DNA of 8,079 nucleotides from Methanobacteriaceae archaeon (GTDB lineage Archaea; Methanobacteriota; Methanobacteria; Methanobacteriales; Methanobacteriaceae), in the NCBI GenBank assembly GCA_011620845.1, contig WOYJ01000150.1:1-8079 (forward strand). The letters run 5' to 3'. Numbering within the stretch: the first letter of the stretch is position 1; every line of letters begins with the position of its first letter. The position numbers and the translations under genes are program-made. Below, in pieces: positions 1-5,172 of the stretch. Under the pieces are notes generated by a model, which was given only the letters and a program-made list of their open reading frames with translations, ran no database searches and was not told the DNA's origin.

Positions 1-41
1 ATATATAATATATGTATAAAAGATCAGATTACGTACGAATC
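1..41 (+). promoter_or_regulatory. Putative TATA region and partial operator of the V4R regulator
   Basis: An AT-rich stretch at 1-13 and a TATA-like TATAAAAG at 15-22 precede the ATG at 45. Between them, 27-41 has GATT/AATC arms around an ACGTACG core and contains the half-site TACGAA (34-39). From memory, the MsvR recognition sequence is an inverted repeat of TTCGTA and TACGAA. Only the right half is exact here, so an autoregulatory site is a guess. Upstream sequence is cut off by the window edge. Confidence 0.3.
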
Positions 42-596
42 TATATGACTTCCGAGGGGGCCAAAAATAATGGAGTCCCCAGTGAAAGCAATATATTATC
101 TCTACTTCAGACAAATAATTTATATTTTGACGAACTTTTATCAAAAACCAAAAAATCTAAGCCAAACCTTTCGAATCATCTTAAAATATTAGAGGAAAAG
201 GGAATAATTGGATCAAAAGCAGATTTAAATGATAAAAGGAAAAAATCTTTTTATATCAAGGCAAAACAGCTCGCTGAACTTTCCACCAATGTGAATTATG
301 ATATCGATGTGGAAAATTATTTTAAAAATTCCCTTATTTCTGTCATTCCACTTAATGACCCTACAAGTTTTTACGGATTACTGTTTACAACTATTAGACT
401 TTATCTAGGCGAAAATGGGATAGATATCTATCCATTACTTTTTAATATAGGGAATTTTACAGGCGAATCAATCTATGAATACGTAAAATCCCCAGAAACT
501 GAAAATGTAATGGACAATCTAGGGAACCTATGGAAAAGAACCTATGGAAAAGATATGACCTGGGAGATTTTAAATCAATTAACGTGGATCCTATAA
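12..596 (+). CDS. N-terminal fragment of the V4R regulator: DNA-binding half with 18 out-of-frame residues
   Basis: This is the 194-residue product if the broken regulator is translated from its first ATG. Residues 1-176 are genuine: winged helix at about 27-90, then a helical linker and the start of the sensor region. Residues 177-194 are read in the wrong frame after the duplication. The product has no cysteine, so it could at most bind DNA without the redox sensor. The start is uncertain. A TATA-like octamer (TATAAAAG, 15-22) lies downstream of the ATG at 12, about 30 bp ahead of a second in-frame ATG at 45. With usual archaeal promoter geometry, transcription would begin near 43-45, which favours the ATG at 45 and a leaderless or nearly leaderless mRNA. 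Neither ATG has a convincing ribosome binding site. Confidence 0.5.
   Translation: MYKRSDYVRIYMTSEGAKNNGVPSESNILSLLQTNNLYFDELLSKTKKSKPNLSNHLKILEEKGIIGSKADLNDKRKKSFYIKAKQLAELSTNVNYDIDVENYFKNSLISVIPLNDPTSFYGLLFTTIRLYLGENGIDIYPLLFNIGNFTGESIYEYVKSPETENVMDNLGNLWKRTYGKDMTWEILNQLTWIL
525..552 (+). repeat. Perfect 14-bp tandem duplication causing the frameshift
   Basis: The unit AACCTATGGAAAAG occurs at 525-538 and again at 539-552 without mismatch. The period-14 identity extends one base to each side (524-553). Fourteen is not a multiple of three, so the insertion shifts the reading frame. Removing either copy gives a continuous reading ...LGNLWKRYDLGDFKSIN... across the junction. This kind of short duplication arises by replication slippage and can revert by the same route. 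Confidence 0.95.
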
Positions 597-829
597 CCAT
601 TCGCATAGATAATAATTTTGAATGTAAGGATATGGTCAACATAGATAGATCAAATTGCGCCATTGGGGCGGGAATTTTTGAATCCATCTTCTCCAAACAT
701 TTCGAGTCGGAAGTTTTAGTGGATGAAATGAAATGTGTTGCCAAAGGAGATGACCATTGCCTTTTCAATATTAAAAAAGTAGGGAAAAAAACAGCTACAT
801 CCCCAAAAAGTACCATAGAAATTATTTAA
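530..829 (+). CDS. C-terminal fragment of the V4R regulator: sensor domain with four cysteines
   Basis: This 99-residue frame holds the rest of the V4R domain. All four cysteines of the repaired protein are here (fragment residues 32, 43, 69 and 77). The pattern is Cys, ten residues, Cys, then a CVAKGDDHC segment close to the end, as expected for V4R domains. The ATG at 530 lies in the first repeat copy and is in frame with the domain only because of the duplication. An AGGG at 521-524 sits five bases ahead of it and could act as a weak ribosome binding site, and the upstream frame overlaps it by 67 bases. Whether it is translated separately cannot be told from sequence; it may simply be the dead 3' part of a pseudogene. 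Confidence 0.4.
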   Translation: MEKNLWKRYDLGDFKSINVDPITIRIDNNFECKDMVNIDRSNCAIGAGIFESIFSKHFESEVLVDEMKCVAKGDDHCLFNIKKVGKKTATSPKSTIEII

Positions 830-836
830 ATAATTT

Positions 837-851
837 GAATTTTATTTTCAG
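837..851 (+). terminator. T-rich 3' end after the V4R regulator
   Basis: A T-rich run (GAATTTTATTTTC, 837-849) follows the regulator's stop codon within ten bases, which is the usual form of intrinsic termination in archaea. A perfect 5-bp inverted repeat, GATAA/TTATC with a 3-base loop (858-870), lies next to it and directly after the stop of the converging decarboxylase gene. It could help end that transcript, although no T-run follows on that strand. Confidence 0.4.
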
Positions 852-870
852 TCTTCTGATAACTATTATC

Positions 871-2178
871 TCAGTACTCTGATCGACTGACCCTCTCAAA
901 CTTCTCCAGTTTATCCAGGGGTTTGGTGGCATCGATCCCTATCTTGGTAGTGGTCCCATCAGGGGTAGCGGTTGGATCGAGTGAGGACCCACGAGCTCCG
1001 GGAATAATGATCAAATCATCGTCCCCTTTAACCCTGGTAGCGATAGCATATTCTATATCATCACTATTAAAGACATCTATATCCTCATCAACCACCACAC
1101 AATGTTTAAGTGATGGATGGGCCGTTAAGGCAGCCATTAAAACGTTTTTTCCATCGCCCTGTGTTTGTTTCTGGATGGACACAGCTGCATGTAACCAGCA
1201 GCAGCCTCCCTCAGTTAAGACAACATTTTTCACCGTGGGGACTGTGTTCCGGACTATGTTAAATATCCTTGGCTCCTGAGGCAGTCCCTGGAGGAGTTTA
1301 TGCTCCAGTCCAGCGGGCATGATGGCATGGAATAGTGGATCTTCCTTTAAGTGCATTTCTGTAACTTCAATCACCGGTTCTCTACGTATCACATCATAAG
1401 TATCGGTGAGATCAACAAACGGACCTTCCTCTGTCCTTTCATGTGGTAGAATTTGTCCTTCAAGGAGTATCTCACAATCCGGTGCTTCTATATCCACTGT
1501 ATCACATTTTATGAGTTTCATCTCGCCCTGGTGGAAGTTGTTAGCCACTTCCAGTTCGTCTGCAGTTATGGGTATGGATGTGCAGGAGGCGAGAAGTGTG
1601 GCAGGGTGCATGCCTATGGCGATGGCTATCTCCAGTGGTTCATCTAATTTTTCCGCCTTCTGATGGTAGGTGTAAAGGTTTCTGGGAACGATCCTTACTC
1701 CCATCCGGTTACCCTCTTTTACCAGCATTCTGTGGATGGATGCGTTTCTTATCCCGGTTTCTGGGTCTTTGGCTATGATCACCCCTGCGGTTATGTAGGG
1801 GCCGGCGTCATTTTTATAGTAGGTGGGGATGGGAATTTCTTTAAGAATTTCTTTAAGGTCTGTTTTCCCAGAAACAGGGAAGTTATCATGTGTACTTTGA
1901 ATATCAGTAATTGGTATGGGGTTTTCCATAGCCTTAATTATTCTACTACCAATTTCAGGCACCTTCACATCCAGTGCCCGGGCAATCTTCTCCCTGGTGT
2001 TGCATATACCGGATATTATCCGTTTATCACTGCCTGCTATATTATTAAATATAATCAAATCTTTTGGATTGTTTTTAAGTATTCTGGCTACTTCATATCC
2101 CAGGGATACCTCTTGATCCACTTCGATTACCTGGAATTCCTGCTCCAGTACCTGGAGAAAGTTCCTTAAATTATCCAT
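871..2178 (-). CDS. UbiD-family decarboxylase, probable anhydromevalonate phosphate decarboxylase
   Basis: This 435-residue protein spans the whole UbiD family fold. UbiD enzymes use prenylated FMN for reversible non-oxidative decarboxylation. Visible family blocks are the cofactor-side segment with R150 and KEGNRMGVRIVPRNLYTYH (154-172), the AIAIGMHPATLLAS block (185-198), the acidic HERTEEGPFVDLTDTYD segment (246-262) that supplies the catalytic glutamates, and a C-terminal GDDDLIIIPGARGSSLDPT block (385-403). In archaea with the modified mevalonate pathway, the UbiD homologue decarboxylates trans-anhydromevalonate 5-phosphate to isopentenyl phosphate. Methanogens have no ubiquinone, so this is the likeliest role, but paralogues with other substrates exist. 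The start is supported by GAGGGG a few bases upstream. It lies 16 bp behind purE on the same strand, suggesting one transcript. No UbiX-type prenyltransferase is in the window. Confidence 0.9.
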   Translation of the reverse strand: MDNLRNFLQVLEQEFQVIEVDQEVSLGYEVARILKNNPKDLIIFNNIAGSDKRIISGICNTREKIARALDVKVPEIGSRIIKAMENPIPITDIQSTHDNFPVSGKTDLKEILKEIPIPTYYKNDAGPYITAGVIIAKDPETGIRNASIHRMLVKEGNRMGVRIVPRNLYTYHQKAEKLDEPLEIAIAIGMHPATLLASCTSIPITADELEVANNFHQGEMKLIKCDTVDIEAPDCEILLEGQILPHERTEEGPFVDLTDTYDVIRREPVIEVTEMHLKEDPLFHAIMPAGLEHKLLQGLPQEPRIFNIVRNTVPTVKNVVLTEGGCCWLHAAVSIQKQTQGDGKNVLMAALTAHPSLKHCVVVDEDIDVFNSDDIEYAIATRVKGDDDLIIIPGARGSSLDPTATPDGTTTKIGIDATKPLDKLEKFERVSRSEY

Positions 2179-2194
2179 ATTTAACCCCTCTTTA

Positions 2195-3223
2195 TCAGCT
2201 ATGCTCCTGATTTTTCTTTAAATTCAATAGATTATCCTGTAATTCTTCATTTCCTATGGCCAGCATTTCAGCCGCAAGTAGTGCTGCGTTACCACCCTCA
2301 TCTATGCCCATGGTGGCTACTGGAACACCAGGAGGCATGTCTACCATGGAAAGCAGGGCGTCTAAGCCGTCCAATCTTATGGAACAGGGCACACCTATCA
2401 CTGGTTTTTCGGTGTAAGCCACCACCGAACCGGTTACATGTGCTGACAGTCCAGAAATAGCAATGAATAGTTTAACATACTCCATCTCGCCCATGTATTC
2501 TTCGAATGCCTCGGGGTCTCTTATGGGGGATAAAATTTTCAGATCATAGGTGATGTTCAATTTATCCAGTAAGCCCGTGGTTTTCTCAGCTACTTTGATA
2601 TCTGTATAGCTCCCGGCGATGATGGCTATATCTGGCTTGTCTCCATTATTTATATTATTGGTTGAATTATCCAGTTTTTCTTCGAATATGTTTTTAGTGT
2701 AATATTTACCCTTGAGCTTTTCCTCCAGGCTTTTTTCATCCTTATCAACTTTGAAGAAGAATTCCCGGCGCATGTGGGAGAGATTTATCCTGACTTCGTG
2801 GTCGCGGATTCCTATTATCTGGGAAGCAAGTATAGCCCCATTTTCACCCCGGTCAATACCCACTGTGGCTACCGGAGCTCCCTGTGGCATCTGGACCGAG
2901 GCAAATAGTGCATCCAGTCCTTCCAGTTTAACATTAACCGGTACACCAACCACTGGTTTGTGAGTGTTAGCGGCTATGATCCCTGGTAAATGGGCTGAAA
3001 GTCCGGCGATTCCCATGAAAACTTCCACCCCGTTGTTGGTGGATTCGGTGACTATCTGTTTGACCTTCTGGTGAGTACGGTGGGCTGAAGCCACGTGTAA
3101 GTCGTAGGGGATTTCCATGGTTTCCAGAATATTTATCGCTTTCTCTGCAATGGCAAAATCAGATGCACTCCCCAGGAGTATCATAATTTTTGGTTCCATA
3201 ACTTCCACCAGTTTAGAGTTCAT
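2195..3223 (-). CDS. purE: PurE, tandem two-domain AIR/N5-CAIR carboxylase-mutase
   Basis: PurE makes carboxyaminoimidazole ribonucleotide in de novo purine synthesis. Here two PurE domains are fused in 342 residues, about twice the single-domain length; this form is known from Methanobacteriales. Domain 1 (about 11-150) has the full class I set: GSASD (18-22), SAHRT (46-50), AGLSAHLPG (73-81), KPVVGVPV (89-96) and LDALFASVQMPQGAPVATVGID (103-124). Domain 2 (about 197-335) keeps the structural repeats (SGLSAHVTG 257-265, KPVIGVPC 273-280, LDAL...MPPGVPVATMGID 287-308). It has GSYTD for GSASD and SPIRDP (232-237) in place of SAHRT, so it has lost the active-site histidine and is probably structural. 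A charged, Asn-rich linker (about 155-196) joins them. No PurK is nearby. The start may be the ATG at 3199-3197 (residue 9): GGTGGAAG precedes it and the family match begins there. Confidence 0.95.
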   Translation of the reverse strand: MNSKLVEVMEPKIMILLGSASDFAIAEKAINILETMEIPYDLHVASAHRTHQKVKQIVTESTNNGVEVFMGIAGLSAHLPGIIAANTHKPVVGVPVNVKLEGLDALFASVQMPQGAPVATVGIDRGENGAILASQIIGIRDHEVRINLSHMRREFFFKVDKDEKSLEEKLKGKYYTKNIFEEKLDNSTNNINNGDKPDIAIIAGSYTDIKVAEKTTGLLDKLNITYDLKILSPIRDPEAFEEYMGEMEYVKLFIAISGLSAHVTGSVVAYTEKPVIGVPCSIRLDGLDALLSMVDMPPGVPVATMGIDEGGNAALLAAEMLAIGNEELQDNLLNLKKNQEHS

Positions 3224-3272
3224 TTATCTAGGCAGGTAATTCATTTCCAGTTTTTAGATTAATTTAATATCC

Positions 3273-3294
3273 CCATATACTAAAATTATATGCA
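3273..3294 (-). promoter_or_regulatory. Candidate TATA elements for purE-ubiD
   Basis: Read on the minus strand, CATATAATTT (within 3283-3292) and GTATATGG (within 3274-3281) are TATA-like and lie 50-70 bp ahead of the purE start, leaving room for a short leader. Which one is used cannot be decided. The 192-bp gap 3224-3415 otherwise holds AT-rich sequence, an 8-T run (3313-3320) and the oppositely directed promoter of the glycosyltransferase gene. I see no RNA gene in it. Confidence 0.4.
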
Positions 3295-3358
3295 CAAGAA
3301 AAGTAAATAAAGTTTTTTTTAGAAGAATTGGGAAAAAATTAAAGTAGACCTACAAATG

Positions 3359-3368
3359 GTTATATATA
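3359..3368 (+). promoter_or_regulatory. TATA box for the glycosyltransferase gene
   Basis: TTATATATA (3360-3368) matches the archaeal TATA element. It should start transcription about 25 bp downstream, near 3385-3393, giving a leader of about 25-30 bases before the GTG start at 3416. Confidence 0.6.
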
Positions 3369-3402
3369 CTTGATGATGAATTTAACTAAAGAAATTTTTT
3401 GA

Positions 3403-3418
3403 AGGTGTAATCTACGTG
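3403..3418 (+). promoter_or_regulatory. Ribosome binding site deciding a GTG start
   Basis: AGGTG (3403-3407) is complementary to the 3' end of archaeal 16S rRNA and lies eight bases before the GTG at 3416-3418. The alternative in-frame ATG at 3482 has no comparable site, so the longer protein with an N-terminal hydrophobic segment is preferred. Confidence 0.6.
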
Positions 3419-5128
3419 TTATGGATCATCCTATTTCTGCTTTCGATCTTCGGTGCTATTAAAACTGTTAACTCCAGTGGTATGTCGGTTTCCGTGATCA
3501 TCCCCGCTTTTAACGAGGCAAAAACCGTTGGTCACGTGGTTAAAACCGTGAAAAAGGTAGGTTACATCGACGAGATCATCGTTGTTGATGATGGTTCCTA
3601 TGATGACACGGCGAAGGTAGCTGAAAATGCAGGTGCCACGGTTATTCAGCATGTTAAAAACAGGGGAAAGGGTGCTGCCATAAAAACTGGATTTAAAAAT
3701 TCAAATGGTGACATAGTAGTCTTTCTTGATGCAGATATCAAAAATTTAACTCCCCAACAGGTGGATAGCATCATCCAACCCCTTATCACTGGGGAGGCCG
3801 ATATCACCAAGACAAAGTTTAAAAGGGCAGCTGGCCGGGTGACTGAGTTAACTGCCAAACCCCTCTTGAACTTCTTTTTCCCTGAATTGAAGTTTGCCCA
3901 ACCCCTCAGTGGACAGTTCGCTGCTAAAAAATCCTTCCTGAACCGGATAAAACTGGAAGATGACTACGGTGTAGATGTGGGAATTGTTCTGGACGCAGAT
4001 GCGATGGGTTTAAGGATAAAGGAAGTGGACATCGGTGAAATTCATCATATGATATCATCACTCCACGAACTCAACGTGGTTGCCACCGAAGTGGTGAGGA
4101 CCATAGTTCAAAGGGCCACCGAATATGGGCGGGTGACCATGATCGACTCCCTGGGCAGATCCATACGTATGGAGATATTAGGGCTTTCACTGATATTTCT
4201 GGGTATCTTCAGCACTTTCTTCATTAGACCCGTGCCTGTTGAACTGGGGTTAATCATATCCATCGCCGGAGCAGTCGTTGCCGTATATTATCTGGTTAAA
4301 ATAATTAGAATGTCCTATAATGTGATGAGAAAGCCTGAAGGACGATGGCAAACCCTTAAATCCTTTTTTTATATGCATGCACCCATAATTGTATCAGGCC
4401 TTATACTAATCGCCATGGTCAGCACTTTTTTAGGGGCTTCTCATTTTGAAGACGGAAGAATAAGCATCGAACCAACCTCCCGTAATCTAATAATATGGGG
4501 CCCCAATGAAAACAATAAAAGTTACGACCTCCGAGGCCCATACACTGTTGACAGCGCATTGGAAAATGAATCAACCCTTATAAGAATGCCCCAGGAAGCT
4601 ATGGATTCTTTGGGACTTGGTTACGGAGATAGTATCTATATAAATAGTCTGAGATACTCCCTTAATCAAACGGTTCCTGGAGAAGATAATGTGATGCGTA
4701 TACCCTCAGATGCCAGAACTTTCCTGGGATTAAATGTCAGGGACGTAATAAGGGACAGTGATGTCAGGAATATCTTCAAAAACCTCTATGCAGAAAAAAT
4801 TGTTCCAGTAGAAAATTATGAAAATTTAACCGTTGAAGAAGGTGTATTCGTCAAAACTGGGGCGGATAATGGAAGAATTGTAAACGTATATATCGATGAC
4901 CAGAGGGTGGCCAGCACCAAGGGAATTTTTGAAAACGGTACATACGGGGTTTATATTAATGGGGTAAGATACCGAAATATCGTTTTCAATGATCAGAACC
5001 CTGAAGGTAATTATTACATTTATCTAAATAATATGGTGATCAGAATCGAAATCGAACGTGAAGATAAGGTAGATATGATCTTCGCCAACGTTAATGAGGG
5101 GATGTTTTTGAATTTGATCTTCACTTGA
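3416..5128 (+). CDS. Membrane-anchored family 2 glycosyltransferase with extracytoplasmic C-terminal domain
   Basis: This 570-residue protein starts with a hydrophobic segment (2-16), followed by a GT-A domain of the dolichyl-phosphate mannosyltransferase / glucosyl-3-phosphoglycerate synthase type. Key parts are VSVIIPAFNEAKTV (25-38), VVDDGSYDDT (56-65), NRGKGAA (82-88), LDAD as the DXD metal motif (104-107), AQPLSGQFAAKKSFL (161-175), DYGVDVGIVLDA (183-194) and GEIHH (207-211). Membrane spans follow at about 253-270, 276-296 and 322-340, with a basic loop at 297-319 that should face the cytoplasm. This puts the catalytic domain inside and the last 230 residues outside. The outer domain holds two AbrB-like repeats (386-409 and 424-447) and five N-glycosylation sequons. 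It probably transfers a sugar from a nucleotide sugar to a lipid or glycolipid acceptor; the exact donor and acceptor are unknown. It stands alone on its strand between two convergent or divergent neighbours. Confidence 0.85.
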   Translation: MLWIILFLLSIFGAIKTVNSSGMSVSVIIPAFNEAKTVGHVVKTVKKVGYIDEIIVVDDGSYDDTAKVAENAGATVIQHVKNRGKGAAIKTGFKNSNGDIVVFLDADIKNLTPQQVDSIIQPLITGEADITKTKFKRAAGRVTELTAKPLLNFFFPELKFAQPLSGQFAAKKSFLNRIKLEDDYGVDVGIVLDADAMGLRIKEVDIGEIHHMISSLHELNVVATEVVRTIVQRATEYGRVTMIDSLGRSIRMEILGLSLIFLGIFSTFFIRPVPVELGLIISIAGAVVAVYYLVKIIRMSYNVMRKPEGRWQTLKSFFYMHAPIIVSGLILIAMVSTFLGASHFEDGRISIEPTSRNLIIWGPNENNKSYDLRGPYTVDSALENESTLIRMPQEAMDSLGLGYGDSIYINSLRYSLNQTVPGEDNVMRIPSDARTFLGLNVRDVIRDSDVRNIFKNLYAEKIVPVENYENLTVEEGVFVKTGADNGRIVNVYIDDQRVASTKGIFENGTYGVYINGVRYRNIVFNDQNPEGNYYIYLNNMVIRIEIEREDKVDMIFANVNEGMFLNLIFT

Positions 5129-5129
5129 T

Positions 5130-5152
5130 AGATAAGGGAATTTGCCTTGTCT
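5130..5152. terminator. Hairpin between convergent genes
   Basis: AGATAAGG (5130-5137) pairs with CCTTGTCT (5145-5152) in an 8-bp stem with one G-T wobble and a 7-base loop, one base after the glycosyltransferase stop codon. It sits in the 44-bp convergent gap and may limit read-through or protect the 3' end of the glycosyltransferase mRNA. Confidence 0.4.
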
Positions 5153-5153
5153 C

Positions 5154-5172
5154 CAATTGTTAAAATAAAAAA
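5154..5172 (-). terminator. T-rich terminator after mmp11
   Basis: Read on the minus strand, TTGATTTTTTATTTTAAC follows the mmp11 stop codon directly. A T-rich tract at this place is typical of archaeal intrinsic termination. Confidence 0.55.

Larger units (their letters stand above)
12..829 (+). pseudogene. Winged-helix/V4R regulator (MsvR-like), frameshifted by a 14-bp duplication
   Basis: This is a broken gene for a transcription regulator with an ArsR/MarR-like winged helix (about residues 27-90, with the recognition-helix stretch KPNLSNHLKILEEKGI) and a C-terminal V4R domain. Deleting one copy of the perfect 14-bp tandem repeat at 525-552 joins two frames into a 267-residue protein. In that protein the V4R part carries four cysteines (C200, C211, C237, C245), including a CVAKGDDHC metal/thiol-type motif. 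Winged helix plus V4R in a methanogen is the architecture of MsvR, a redox-sensing repressor whose V4R cysteines control DNA binding; assignment to that family is inferred from architecture. As it stands, the first frame stops at 596 and the second can only start inside it. Sampled rows of the gene are about 28-32% G+C, poorer than the adjacent decarboxylase (one row about 45%), although parts of the cysteine desulfurase are as AT-rich. An assembly error is possible. Confidence 0.8.

Noticed and set aside
525..560. Programmed ribosomal frameshifting at the junction of the two regulator frames
   Set aside because: There is no slippery heptamer with a downstream structure. The perfect 14-bp duplication explains the frame change completely.
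457..816. 119-codon open frame on the minus strand across the regulator
   Set aside because: It is antisense to the V4R domain, which has a recognisable conserved cysteine motif. It is a shadow frame.
1663..2169. 168-codon open frame on the plus strand
   Set aside because: It lies wholly inside the UbiD-family gene on the other strand, whose protein has clear family motifs. The plus-strand translation resembles no known family and has no ribosome binding site.
3373..3402. Nine-codon frame (ATG ATG AAT ...) in the glycosyltransferase leader, as a possible regulatory uORF
   Set aside because: The TATA box at 3360-3368 predicts transcription starting near or after these ATGs, and its stop overlaps the ribosome binding site. 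It is probably chance.
3224..3415. Possible RNA gene in the divergent intergenic region
   Set aside because: The region is AT-rich with promoter elements in both directions. I saw no GC-rich stem set, C/D or H/ACA box pair, or tRNA arms.
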